DNA from: Luzula sylvatica
Lineage: Eukaryota; Streptophyta; Magnoliopsida; Poales; Juncaceae
Length of the DNA stretch: 64,000 nucleotides
Direction: 5' to 3'
Assembly (NCBI GenBank): GCA_946800325.1
Contig: OX326959.1
Location: 15,902,862 to 15,966,861 of the forward strand
Numbering within the stretch: position 1 is the stretch's first letter; each line of letters opens with the position of its first letter. The notes beneath the pieces were generated by a model. The model had not been told where the DNA came from. It ran no database searches and saw nothing but the letters and a program-made list of their open reading frames with translations. The translations under genes were made by a program, and so were the position numbers. Positions 44,230 to 55,834 of this stretch are shown one piece after another.

Positions 44230-46015
44230 TCGTAATAAAAGACTAACAAATGCAAAATACTTGATTTTATAAAAGCGGTAAAAATGTCAAAATTGAATTC
44301 GAATAACATATGCAAAATATTAAATTTTTAAAGGCTAATCCACACAAAATATAAGTTTTAAAGTTTTTGTGAGAAACACCAAAACTAAAAAAGACCCAAC
44401 ACATGAAAAATACTCAAAATGTATTAATCAAAAAATGCCCTGATTCAATATTAACACTTTAAAAATACATGATTTCCAAAATTCAAATCTCGAAACTGCA
44501 AAATACTCAAGTTTCAAGAAGGCCAATATATACATCCAAAGTACAAATAATTAAGTTTTTCTCAAAATTACCGTCATTTAATTTTAAGAAAAGTATATGC
44601 AAAAAACACTTATTATTATGTTTTTTCTCAAGAACACCAAAATTGAAAACGGTAACATATGTAAAATAATCAAAAAAAAATTCTCAAAAATGCCATAATT
44701 CAATGCAAAATACTTGATTTTGAATTTTTTTAAAAAAATACCTTAATTGATATCTAACACAATCAAAATACTCAAATATGATAAAAAATACACCAAAAAT
44801 AATAAAAATCATATTTTTTTTCTCAATAGTGTCAAAATTAAAGATACCAATTGAAAAGAAAAATGAATTATTAAATTTCTAAAATGGACGTAATTAAACA
44901 CCAACACATGATAACTTCTAAATCATCACATTTTGATGGTTAACATATGCAAAAATAGTTATTTTTCATGTTTTCTTCGGCATGTCAAAATTTAATTGTA
45001 CCATTATCAAAAGAGGTCATTTACTACGCCTCCCAGATTCTCCCAGACATCCTCGATCTTGGAGATTAGTGCTTAATCCAAATATTAATTAACACAAACT
45101 TTGTCGATTAGTGATTAATTATTATTGAATTAAGGTACATGTGAATTAACCATTAATAATTAATATTTATTAATGATTAATAAGTGGGTTAGTGGTTTAT
45201 AGAGTGGGTTAATAGTGTGGTTTAATTGGTAATTCCCATATCGGCAATGAAAAGGTGAGTTTGAGGGGCACGGTATAATTTTCCTTATCAAAATACTCAA
45301 TTTTTAAGATTTTTTCCAGAACGTCAAATTTAAAGTCTAACATAAACAAAATATTAAGTTTTAATGTGTTATTCTCAAAAGTAAGTTGTAATATAAGAAT
45401 AGCACATACAAAATACTTGGTTTTAAAACAATTTGTAAATTTTTCAGATTTGGAGGGCATACATGTCAAAATACAAAACTTTCAAGTTTTTCTTAAAATG
45501 ACCGTAATGAAAGACTAAAAAAATGCAAAAAAAAACTCAATTGTTTAGTTTTTCTAAAAAACGACGAAATTAAAAAGAAGACAACACATGCAAAATATAC
45601 TTCAATTTTAATTTTTTTTAACAAAAATAAAAACAATTGAGCGTCAACACATGCAAAATACATGATTTTTAAAATTTCCACGAACATGCCAAAATTATAC
45701 GAGTAAATGGAGAAGACTCGATAGTTTTCCATCCATCGGTGCCAATGAAATTCAAACATGTCAAAATTGAAATCTAAGACGTGCAAAATATCCATTTTTT
45801 AAGTTTTGATAGCTAATACACACAAAATACATAAACAATCATATTTTAGGCATATGCAAAGTACTCAAATTTCTAGTTCTATTCTAAAATTTTTTTATAA
45901 AAAAGAAATCGAAATTGATGTGTCTAAAATATGATTGTTTATGTATAAAAAAGAAATCTAAAACGTGCTAGTTCTATATCCAAAGTTGATTTTTAAAATC
46001 TGTGGAAACGTATCT
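44230..46015. repeat. Degenerate minisatellite ACACATGCAAAATACTT
   Basis: Imperfect units of about 50-70 bp, each with 'AACACATGCAAAATACT(T/C)' then 'ATTTTTAA' and '(C/G)TCAAAAT(T)', fill this stretch and the matching one at 56.5-57.7 kb. Short open frames here are by-products. Confidence 0.75.
45697..45755 (-). mobile_element. Truncated SINE (59 bp) with TSD, left copy only
   Basis: It matches the 3' half of the SINE at 16238 (TAAATGGAGAAGACTCGAT .. GGTGCCAATGAAATTCAAAC). It is bounded by ACATGCCAAAATT and ACATGTCAAAATT (12 of 13 identical). The right segmental copy has a single ACATGTCAAAATT at about 57260. Confidence 0.85.
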
Positions 46016-46029
46016 TACTTGATTATTAA

Positions 46030-46784
46030 CTAGCTTTATCCCCGCGCAATTGCGCGGGATATTTTTTATATAATTATTTAAATAGAATCAAAGCGCATGC
46101 GTTTGAACTAAATTAATCTAATCATGACATATTTGCAAATATCATGATGTCAATAGATGCATAAGGTTCATAAAATTAGTCTATCACGGATATTATTTTC
46201 TAATATAATTTGTATAAATATAATTTGTTCATGTGTTTCTAAAATTAATTAATATAATCAGGACATATTCGCAAATTTTAATATGTATGTAAAATAGGAA
46301 ACAAAGACCAAATGTAAAAAATGACCAAAATGTGAAATAAGAAAAAAGGATCAAAATGTAAAAAAAGATCGAAAAGTAAATAAAAAGGACCAAAATGTAA
46401 ATAAAAAGGATCAAAATATAAATTAAAACTAAAAAGGACCAAAATGTAAATAAAAGAACCAAAATGTAAATTGAAATGTAACAAAGGACCAAAAAGTAAA
46501 TAAAAAGGACCAAAATGTTAATAAAAAGGACCAAAATGTAAATTAAAAATAAAAAGGACCAAAATATAAATTAAAAAATGTAAAAAAGGACCGAAAAGTA
46601 AATAAAAAAGGACCAAAATATAAATAAAAAGGACCAAAATATAATTTTTTAAACTAAAAAAGACCAAAATATAAATTAAAAGGACCAAAATATAAATTAA
46701 AAAATATTTTTTTTACACAAAGGTCTCTGGTGACGTGGAGCTCTAGAAATGCAAGAATTCTTGCAACTTTATACATAAGATAGA
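46030..46784 (-). mobile_element. Non-autonomous Helitron, present only in the left segmental copy
   Basis: On the minus strand it runs from TCTATCTTATGTATAAAG to hairpin CCCGCGCAATTGCGCGGG, then GATAAAG and CTAG. The inside is an array of GGACCAAAATGTAAAT-like units, as in the element at 21809. The right segmental copy has the uninterrupted target (TTTTTAATTGGCTCTC at about 57750), so both junctions are defined to within one base. The extra T before TC leaves the exact 5' base open. Confidence 0.93.
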
Positions 46785-46890
46785 ATTGGCTCTCAATTAC
46801 TGGAAATGCTAAATTGACAAAAGCAACAAATTCCTAACAAATTCCTACTCTGTTTGTGATTGTTATCCTCAACACAAACAGGTCTCTCAC

Positions 46891-47026
46891 CTATGTTGCG
46901 CGGATACTTCGAGAAATCAAAATCTACCCGTATCCGATACGCATATTGTATCATAAATTATATGTTAAATTATCGTATCGCCGTATCCGATACGCGTAAT
47001 CGTATCAGCGTATCCGAACAACATAG
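46891..47026. mobile_element. Short hAT-like MITE (136 bp) of the CGGATACG family, with empty site
   Basis: The ends are CTATGTTGCGCGGATAC and, inverted, CTATGTTGTTCGGATAC. It is flanked by the 8-bp repeat TCTCTCAC (46883-46890 and 47027-47034). The right segmental copy has a single TCTCTCAC (about 57838) without the insert. Confidence 0.93.
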
Positions 47027-47339
47027 TCTCTCACATACATGGATGGGGAAACTAGCAAATGGTGCCAGTGCCCAACAAATTTGTTGTGAACTCCACAGCA
47101 CAGCTGAAGTATTTTGCTCTATTGCTTTACTCTACATCCTCAACTTATCACCTCAATTCAAAAAAAAAAAAAAAAATCTAAGTACATCCTCAAAATAGGT
47201 AGACACTACACTAATGCATTACAAAAAAATTAATTAAAACCCGGCAAGATTTCGATTTAATTGACAAGAAAACCCAATTACCTACCACCTCAGTTCCTAC
47301 GAGAAAGAAGAGAGAAATATGAATACTCATGACTCATAT

Positions 47340-50300
47340 TTATAAAACAAGATCATGAGAAGCAACTATGGTGGCTTTGAAATCCTCCAACTGTTTAACA
47401 AAATTAGAGTCGCAGTTCGAGTAATCGAGAGATCTGAGTGATGTCGGCAATCCCATCGTCGGCAATGACTTCATCTCAGGGCAGTTATAAATATGCAATG
47501 CTTCTAGCGAGGTTACGCGACTTAACTCTTCGGGAAGCGAGGTAAGATTAGCACAATCTCGGAAACATATTTCCTTGAGAAATTTGATACCTCGAAACCA
47601 TTTTTTATCAACATTCACAAAAACTTGATCTTCGGGAGAATCGAAAATTGTAAGTCGTCGAAGAATTGGGGGTGGATTTCTCAAACTCGACAATCTGATT
47701 AGAGTTGTATGGTCTATTTTAAGAGCCTCCAATGATGAGCATGCCTCACTCGTACCGGCATCCAAAGTTGAGCGTGCGATATAGGTGAGTTTATCACATT
47801 TTGAAATCGATAGTTCCTTGAGAGACGGCAGCGACGCCAAACCCTCCAACGAACTTAATTGTTCACAGATCGAAATCGACAAGTTTCTGAGTGCCGAGAG
47901 AGGATAAAACAAATGGAATTGAAGAGAAGTTATATGCAGGGAATTTGATAACTTTAAGGTAACGAGAGAGGTGAGTTTCTCTAAGCAGTATGGAACTGAT
48001 TTCTCGAGTCCTCCGCAATGATCTAACACGAGCTTTTTTATAGAGGGTGGCAATGCCAGGTTTCTTAATGCGGAGATCGAGGGGCACGATATTATTTCCA
48101 AATTCTCAAGAGACCTTAAACCTTCAATCTTTTCTGCCGGGAGGCTAACAAGACCATGGCAACTAGAGATACGTATCGATGCAAGCGACGGAAAACGATC
48201 TGGCAATAGCCAGTCATCAAGGCTTCTAAGGTATGGACAGGTTTCTAAATGCAACTCGACAAGAGATGAGCAGCTTATTCCCCATAATACAGGAAGAGAG
48301 TCTACTACCATATTCTCTAGACGTAAAACCCCGAGTGAACGAGGAAGAGATGGAATTTCCCTCAAGAAATAGCAATCTTTGAGCCAGAGTCGGGTTAGGC
48401 ACGGTAAGCTTTGTTCGCGCAACCAACTAGGACAACTACCACCACAATACCGTCCGATTTGTAGTAATGTAAGATTAGAGTGTGGTCGCAAGTTCTCGAG
48501 GACCTCTTCATCGAGAATACGGTCATCATATGTCAACCTGAAATTTCTGCCAGTAGACCAGTCTAGAATTATTTTTTCGAGGTACTCCTTGTTATGCAGC
48601 ATAGCTCTTTTAGCATCTTCTTTACTTTCAATATTCTCAAGATTCTTCACCCATAAATATCCGCGAAGCTGTGTTAACCCTCCTAGCTCTTCAATCCTAT
48701 GGCCAGGATTCTTTAAAATCACAAATTGTGGCAAGTCTCGAAGAGATGTTAGCTTCCCAATCTCGCTTATTCTAGCGTACAGCTCTTTATTTCCATAAAT
48801 GTTTCGCAAATTTATCAATTTTTTAAATGCCTTCGGCAAGCCCAGAAGCGGGCAAGCCCTCATATCCAGAACCTTGAGGTAATAAAGCTCGCAAAGAGAC
48901 TCCGGCAAATAATTTATTCCGGTGTAGGCGATATCAAGGTATCGCAAATGAATCAAGTTCCCGACACTTTCGGGCAACACGGTTATATCACAATGACTTA
49001 GTTTCAACCAACGGAGATTTGCCAACTCGTTACACCATGAATCAATTGTGAAATCAAGATTAGGCAGAAAATTACCAAGGATTAAAAGTGAATGAAGGTT
49101 TTTGAAGGTGCCAAAGTTCAGTAACTCGCCCAGCTCGAGATTTTCAGTATCCACCAACAGATGGCGAAGGTTAGGAGTTGCCAACTGGATATTATCATCT
49201 TCCATCCTAAAAAATTCACCCATGGAAATGGATTTCGCAATATCATGCATCGCATTTTCCATAATAAAATGTTGTGGACTTCCTTTGGATCGCAAAAAGA
49301 ACGAATTCGTCACCATCTTAAATAAATAGGTAGGTTCTCCATCCTTCAATTCGTTCATTTCACGAAGCCAAAAAGAGCCTTGGGCTAACCACATATTGAC
49401 TAAAAGTTCTTTATCGAACGCATAATTTTTAATGAACATGGAACACAATAACATACATCGCTTGAGATGGTCAGGTAGATAAAGATAGCTCAATCGGAGA
49501 CCGGCAGTTATATGATTTTCGCTGTCTTCTAACTCCCACATATCACTATTTAAGACTTCCTCCCATCGCTTCTTATCCATGTCGACACTTAACAACCCCC
49601 CGAGAGTTTTTGCTGCCAATGGAGTACCACTCAATTTTGAAGCAATTTTCCTGCCTATATCCTCCAATGTCGAATTGTGGACAGGGTTTTCCGAGTTGAA
49701 TGCATATTTCTTGAACAATTCCCAGTATATTGTTTCTGATAAACCATTAAGAATGATAGGAGCTTTCGTTCTGGATAATTCGGCGACCTTTAGACAACGA
49801 GTTGTTACCAATATCGTACTTCCTTCAAGACCGTGCATTAATGGCACGCATAGCCTCTCCCATGTCCCACTATCCATTTTCCATAAATCATCAAGGACAA
49901 GCAAAAACTTCTTGCCCATGATCAACTCTTGTGTTAGTGCTTGAAGGGTTTCTAGAAGATAATTTTTGCGCTTGTTTCCAACCAACTCCTGCATTATTCT
50001 CTGCGCATCGAAGTTTTCTGATGCACAAACCCAAAATGTTACATCGAAATGGTCTTTCACCCTTCGATCATCGTAGATGAGCTGAGCCAATGAAGTTTTC
50101 CCTATACCACCAATTCCAACAAGCGAAAAAATCGATACATTAGATCGCTTTATTCTCTTGTGTGCTGGTTCCACATCATCGTATCCTGACTCATCACATG
50201 ACCCTATGGGCATGCCAGTCATTGTATCCTTTTCGTTATTTTGGTCTGGTTCAAGCAACATTCCAATAATCGTCTCTTTTTCTTCCTCCCGACCCAAAAT

Positions 50301-50801
50301 CACCTGTTCGGTCTCGCTCATAAAGAAACCGGTTTCCCTCGGCATGACCTTGTTAAGTTGATTTGGCTCGTCGCCCAAATTCATCGATGCTTTTAATTGT
50401 GATGCAACACGATCTAGCCTTCCCAGAGTACCTTCTACTCGTTTACGGAATATACTAAGAATATTGTTGTCCGGGTTATTACCTGATGTTATCGATTGAT
50501 TTCCCTCCTTGATGGAATTAGCAATCTCCTCCTCCTTATGGCGAAGCTCGTGATAATGGAACTCGTCTAGGAGGTCTTCCGCATCATAGCTGGCATCTTT
50601 GAGCTCCGTCTGGAGCTTGGCCACATTTTCATCTTTGAAAACGAGACGCCACGACTCTGCCTTGTGGGTTAAGGGGCTTGCAATAATCAGAGTGTCGCGC
50701 AACTTCTCAAGATCTTCAAAAACGGCAAATCGTTGTTTCCATGCATCAGCCATGTCCGAGAAGGCAAAAGTCGATTCGATCCAACTTTTACTGCTTTTCA
50801 T
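47340..50801 (-). CDS. CC-NBS-LRR disease resistance protein (intact copy)
   Basis: A single-exon gene of 1153 residues, typical of RGA-like CNLs. The N-terminal coiled-coil region (about 1-150) has the EDVID-like YDAEDLLDEF at 72-81. The NB-ARC domain follows: P-loop GIGGIGKTS (229-237), kinase-2 FLLVLDDLW (299-307), RNBS-B GSTILVTTR (327-335), GLPL as GTPLA (392-396), RNBS-D CMLLCSMF (449-456) and MHD at 518-520. About 20 imperfect LRRs run from about 540 to the end, with repeated 'LPSL..L.I..C..L..L' units. As a family, such proteins are intracellular immune receptors that sense pathogen effectors. The start is the first Met of a long open frame (MKSSKSWIES). All nucleotide-binding motifs are intact. 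A near-identical copy at 58362-61822 is broken. Confidence 0.97.
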   Translation of the reverse strand: MKSSKSWIESTFAFSDMADAWKQRFAVFEDLEKLRDTLIIASPLTHKAESWRLVFKDENVAKLQTELKDASYDAEDLLDEFHYHELRHKEEEIANSIKEGNQSITSGNNPDNNILSIFRKRVEGTLGRLDRVASQLKASMNLGDEPNQLNKVMPRETGFFMSETEQVILGREEEKETIIGMLLEPDQNNEKDTMTGMPIGSCDESGYDDVEPAHKRIKRSNVSIFSLVGIGGIGKTSLAQLIYDDRRVKDHFDVTFWVCASENFDAQRIMQELVGNKRKNYLLETLQALTQELIMGKKFLLVLDDLWKMDSGTWERLCVPLMHGLEGSTILVTTRCLKVAELSRTKAPIILNGLSETIYWELFKKYAFNSENPVHNSTLEDIGRKIASKLSGTPLAAKTLGGLLSVDMDKKRWEEVLNSDMWELEDSENHITAGLRLSYLYLPDHLKRCMLLCSMFIKNYAFDKELLVNMWLAQGSFWLREMNELKDGEPTYLFKMVTNSFFLRSKGSPQHFIMENAMHDIAKSISMGEFFRMEDDNIQLATPNLRHLLVDTENLELGELLNFGTFKNLHSLLILGNFLPNLDFTIDSWCNELANLRWLKLSHCDITVLPESVGNLIHLRYLDIAYTGINYLPESLCELYYLKVLDMRACPLLGLPKAFKKLINLRNIYGNKELYARISEIGKLTSLRDLPQFVILKNPGHRIEELGGLTQLRGYLWVKNLENIESKEDAKRAMLHNKEYLEKIILDWSTGRNFRLTYDDRILDEEVLENLRPHSNLTLLQIGRYCGGSCPSWLREQSLPCLTRLWLKDCYFLREIPSLPRSLGVLRLENMVVDSLPVLWGISCSSLVELHLETCPYLRSLDDWLLPDRFPSLASIRISSCHGLVSLPAEKIEGLRSLENLEIISCPSISALRNLALPPSIKKLVLDHCGGLEKSVPYCLEKLTSLVTLKLSNSLHITSLQFHLFYPLSALRNLSISICEQLSSLEGLASLPSLKELSISKCDKLTYIARSTLDAGTSEACSSLEALKIDHTTLIRLSSLRNPPPILRRLTIFDSPEDQVFVNVDKKWFRGIKFLKEICFRDCANLTSLPEELSRVTSLEALHIYNCPEMKSLPTMGLPTSLRSLDYSNCDSNFVKQLEDFKATIVASHDLVL

Positions 50802-51290
50802 CGGGCGCTTCAGCTTCTGAATTTTGAGAGAGAGAGAGACGTAGAAGAATTAAGTAGCAAGAGGGTGAGCCGAGAAGCCCATCAATGGTTCGACGATTGA
50901 TCGCCTCAATTAGATATTTTTTTCAAGGGAAGAAGGGGTAGATAGAAGTTGTTCTATCAGAAAGAAGAAAAGTTGGATACACAGTAAGTCAATAAAAAAA
51001 TTATTGTTAAAATAAGCAAGTTGAGAAGTTAGATTGAAAGACTATAAACGTGAAGTTAAGTTCAAAGTATCTTTCCACCAAATTTCAATAAAAAAATAAA
51101 GAAGACACGCAAAGTCATAGTAGGGAAAAAATAAGCAAGGTAGTTAACTAACTTAAAACAATTGAAGGAAATTTTGAAGGTGAAGTCGTATTCGAATTCG
51201 AATTCGAATTCAATGCAACTTCCACAACACTTCACGGTAAACTGATATGAGCTATGTTAGGGATACTTCTAAAATTTCTAGAATGCACAA
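50802..51290 (-). promoter_or_regulatory. Upstream region of the intact NLR gene
   Basis: Directly upstream of the ATG is a CT-rich leader (CTCTCTCTCTC on the minus strand). The region is conserved with the other copy apart from small changes, such as a 14-bp addition in the right copy, so the two promoters are near-identical. No definite TATA box was assigned. Confidence 0.4.
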
Positions 51291-51500
51291 GTATCATGAG
51301 AATACACGTATCTAATATGGATACGGATGCCATACAACTCGGATACGTATCGGATACGTCACTATTTGAATATTAATTTTTTCGGATACGGCAAAAATAC
51401 GGGATACGGTCGAAATACAACGCGATACGTCTGGGGATACTTTCAGGATACAACTGGGATACTCCATTTAGGATATTTCGGTTCATTATATATTTTGTCC
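51245..51500. repeat. CGGATACG-family repeat upstream of the NLR
   Basis: Phrases CGGATACGTATCGGATACG, GGGATAC and GAATACAC. The same element lies at the same place in the right copy (62275-62525), so it predates the duplication. Confidence 0.8.
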
Positions 51501-51521
51501 CATAATATCTTTACATATATT

Positions 51522-51718
51522 CTAAACTTATGTATAAAGTTACAAAATTTACCTTTTTTACAGCAGACCACGTCATCACATCGTTTTGAGCCGTCCGATT
51601 TCAGGTTAAATTTACTGCCTGTATCTCTGCCGTCCATTGGTGTTTGGATCTGGTGTTCAAACACCAAGCTGCAAAATATATATCATTATACTACAGACCA
51701 TTGTGAAACATGTTTATT
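51522..51718. mobile_element. Insertion of about 200 bp present only in the left copy
   Basis: The right copy passes directly through the equivalent point near 62560. The insert is less AT-rich in the middle (GCCGTCCGATTTCAGG .. GCCGTCCATTGG). I found no convincing terminal repeats. Confidence 0.45.
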
Positions 51719-51839
51719 ATATATGATACTTCTAAATTCGTTTTAGGATATTTCTAAAATAAATTTAGAATAATTTTATGATAGTTGTCTTGTTTGGTTG
51801 ATTTTTTTATTCATGATTCTCGGTTGTCTTTGTTCTTTT

Positions 51840-52800
51840 GTAGATAATAGAAGACGATACAAGGTATTACGATCGGCTTGTTTTTGGAGCAGGAGACAGT
51901 GCCAACGACATCTAGATGCTGGTGATTGCGGTGACATTGAATCGAGACATTCTAGTTTTGAATAGCCACCACTACTTGATTGGCAAATTGAATGTGCGCC
52001 CTAGGTAGCCCTACAAGAAAAATATATCGGCGATCGATGGCTTCAAGTTAGCTAACTAGTAGAGTAAGGGACTCATCTTTCCCACTATCCGAGAAGCAAA
52101 AGATTGAAGAGTCAAGGCAAAAAAGTAAAAAATGACGCCTCGTATCCACGGCCTGAATTTGAAGCTTGTTGTCTCCTAGTTCTCTTAGATGCTTCCTGCG
52201 TCTCCGAGGATTTGAAATTGATCCAAGAAAATTCCATTTTATGAAAAGTGAGATCCTTCGTGAGGCATCGTAATGTTAACCTTCATGTGTCTCCGAATTG
52301 ACTGTCTCGAACTTCAAACTTTAATAATGGACGCCCTCGACCGAATGTTGAATGACCGGTGTCTACATCAATTCACAAGTCAATGCAGCCTTGACCAATT
52401 CGAGGAATGAGTTGGAAAAGCGAGAGTTACAAGACATTCAAGGATAAGTGAATAACCAACTAAGCGATTTGACCACTACTCAGGGATTAACTGGGAATCT
52501 TATATACGTGAGTACGAGGGAACGCAGAGGCTCAATTAAGATTGATTACCTCAATGAGAAAGACATTAAGTATAGCTCATACTAATGGATAGAGGTTTGT
52601 ACACAAAAACTTATCTCGGAAATAGACCCCCCCGCTCTTCTTCAAGAATTTGCTTGACATTCATGCCCAAACTCGATGCACGATTAAAAGTGAGACATCA
52701 CGATCAACTACCCGCAAGTCTCTCGAAGTCAAGGCCTCTCCCTTCATCTCAAAGCTGCAGATACAGGCCAAGAAGTTTCTGTTGTATTATTTATTATAAA
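51840..52800. other. Less AT-rich block, possible decayed coding sequence
   Basis: About 950 bp of higher GC than the flanks, beginning after the segmental duplication ends. Broken frames are visible (one reads NAALTNSRNELEKRELQDIQ before a stop). It could be a decayed retroelement gag or a gene relic; I cannot assign it. Confidence 0.3.
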
Positions 52801-55800
52801 TAATACAAATTAAATTTTAAAACTTATATATTTTAGTGATATAAAATAGTAACGTGAATTTTAATATTCATCATTAAATATAATATCATTAAGATACAAA
52901 ATAAAATAATTTATGAGATATTAAGAAGGAATTGAAACACTCCATTTTGCTATTAAATGAATTTCAGTTTTGGTATATTAAAAAATTAGCCAATTAGGCT
53001 TGTCATTTATTTTCTCAATAAAACCGAAATTAAAGAGGGTAATGATCTCATTCCTTCAATCTCATGTTATATATATTCATACTCATGATCAGAAAAATAA
53101 GATGGACACATATCTTCTTTCTTTCTTTTAATTGAAAGAAAAAGGAGATATTGTTTCAATTTTATAAGGATTCCTTCAAAACACATTATTTATTTTCCAA
53201 CTTTCATAACAAGCAGACTTGGTTGAAGAATCGGTGTACGTGACTTCATTTTTTTCGAGGTGTAAGTTTTCCGTTCTACGACCGTGGTACTAGACCGGAA
53301 CCGAGATAAATCGGATGTGTAGAACTTTGGAGATAAAGAAACAAAATATCCTGCATTAGATGGCGTCATCTGTTTTTAGGACAACTGTGGCACGATCACG
53401 CGGCTACACCAGGTTTGTTCTCGATTTATTTATGTATTATTATTATTGTTAAATTAATTGTTAAATTTGTTTATTTGATTATTTTATTGAAATATAATCA
53501 ACAGTTCCTAGTTTGCGCAGTCCAACATCACGATTAGAAATGAATGAAAAAAATGATTTGAGACTATTATGTTCACAACAATATTTATAACATGTTCATC
53601 CATTATAGAGTAATGATAACATTCATTGATCGAATGACAAGAAACGTTATTAACATTTTAAATTCAGTCACAAAATATCGCTAACATATGAAAACAATAT
53701 CGGAAAAAAAAATATATGAATTATACAATACACGCTATTGTACGGAGGATAATGACTTGTTGAGTTTAATTCTTATAAATACACCATGATTGATATTACT
53801 ATAATTTACCCATCTGTGTCAAAAAAAAAAGAAATCTTTTACGATTCGTGCTCGATCCATTTCTATCTATATTATAACATGAATTGACAATTACATCGGT
53901 TTTGTTTGCTCAAACCGTCGAGCACGCACTCCTCAAAACAACCAAGCATGTACATGTAACATGTACATGAACATATAACTATGTAAGCCCTAAACATCCT
54001 TACAAGGCAGAGAACAAACTAAAATTCAGATATCTTTAACAATTGAGAAACCACTTAGCCGCCAAGTCTGGGATGGAGGTTAGGATAAGAGCTTTGTTGG
54101 GGCGGCGGCAACGATCCTGCACCACCCCGTAAATAAAATAATAAATATTTTGTCTGTACAAACGGATCGTAATAACTATGTGAATTCAACCGAATAATCT
54201 TAATCAAATCCGTACCTCAACCGTATGCGGAAGCGTATGTAATCCGTCCGAATTGATGTCGCGCCATCACCGTTGTAGCGTTCATGAAGCATTAGTTGCA
54301 AGAAATGAATTCAAAGTATTTTATGATGTCTAATTTATAATTATTTTGATTTTCTTTAATTTATCCCTCTCTCTAATCTTAATGGGGCAGATTCAATAAT
54401 GAAACATTATCTCATTATCACATGTACTTGTGACCAAATTGCTTATATAACCACAAGTCATGTTTTCACAAAAGACATGCCTTTTGGACTTCTTAATGTG
54501 GATTTTCTAATTCAGGCCATCATAAAAAATAGAATCACCACCACAATATTCTACACATCAAATGCCCACAACTTAATTGACACATTTAATGCTTAATTTT
54601 ATAATTAAAATTGATCATTATGTTATAATCATTTAAATGACAATATTACAACACATAATATTTTACATATAAGTATAATGTTGAAATAATGTTCCAACAA
54701 GTTTGTGTTCTTGGAAAAAAAATCGTTCGTTACGTTCTCGCAAATTCGATCAAATCGTGGCCAACCATGTCGTGTCCTATATGCATGGCTCCTCCAACAT
54801 GACTTGCTTTCTTAGTTGCCGCCATAACTCTTGTATGGGAGTATGGTTTAGGTGAATTCAGGTTTGTTTGGACGATACTTAGCCGGCAAGGTGAAGTTAA
54901 CCTCGCACCAGACCCGGCCCACTATCGGCATGAATTTGACATATGTCAAAGGTCCATCGAAATTCAAAGACAAATTCTTTTATGGGTGTATAGTATTGGA
55001 GATGTAGAACATTACTATTTTTATTAACTGAAGAACTACGTGGAGATGTATAACATTGCTATTTTAAATAACTAAAGGCCGGCCCAAAACAAGGAGAGCT
55101 GGAAACACAATTAATCTCTCCAATTTCCAAATAGGCCCTCCAAAATTTTATAATTGCAACTACACGTTCAATTCTCCTATTTATATTTGTATATTATTTA
55201 ATAATATTTTAATTATGTTGTAAAATGATGAATTTGTAGTTTAGTGTTTTAATTTGTCAAGTAATCAATTTGTAAATTAATTTAATATTAATATTTAATT
55301 AGTATCGTATTTTTTGTCAAAGGTTCCCAAAATCGTCGGACCGGCACCGTCTCGCACAATACATCGAGAAGACTTAAAAGAGCTTGTTTGGACGGATAGA
55401 ATAGTTAATTATTATTTGGGTTTGGAAAAAAATTGTCAAATTTGAAACGTGCAAGTTTGGACAGGAAATGCTAGAGACAGATTGCATAAAAAAAAATAGA
55501 GAATTTGTCAACACATATAGCAAAGAATAAAATTATAACTATATAACTATACACCTTAATAAAGATACATGGACAATAAAATATTTTGTTATGTTGAACC
55601 TCGGTTTATAGAAAAAATAAAATTAGAACTACACACATGTAAGGACCGAAAACCCGCCACTAAATATATATATTTATGTATTATATTTTTTAATGTAATA
55701 TATATCTTTAAAATATAGTCAATGTTATATTTTTTTTTACATATATGACATATTTTTTACATGTATTATATAATTTTTTACACAAAAGTATAAAAGAAAA

Positions 55801-55834
55801 AGATCTAGTAGATTTTAGATTTTTTTGTTCCATG
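52801..55834. other. Spacer between the two segmental copies
   Basis: Mostly AT-rich. A short ATG frame at 53360-53413 (MASSVFRTTVARSRGYT, then a GT) resembles a mitochondrial presequence exon, but no continuation can be recognised. GC-richer patches near 53.2-53.4, 54.05-54.28 and 54.72-55.0 kb contain no supported gene. Confidence 0.35.

Larger units (their letters stand above)
43310..51800. repeat. Segmental duplication, left copy (contains intact NLR)
   Basis: Aligns with 55835-62680 from 'TATTTATAAG.TTTTTTGCATTA' through the NLR gene and past its promoter to 'TTATGATAGTTGT.TTGTTTGG'. The non-coding parts differ by several indels: about 44.3-45.2 kb is mostly missing from the right copy, and three transposons are present only here. 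Confidence 0.9.

Noticed and set aside
46229..46534. Hydrophobic open frame of about 100 codons (minus strand)
   Set aside because: It is also a translation of the Helitron repeat array; hydrophobicity comes from the repeat.
48379..48798. Plus-strand open frame of 139 codons within the NLR gene (and its twin at 59400-59819)
   Set aside because: It is the antisense of the LRR region, duplicated only because the gene is duplicated.
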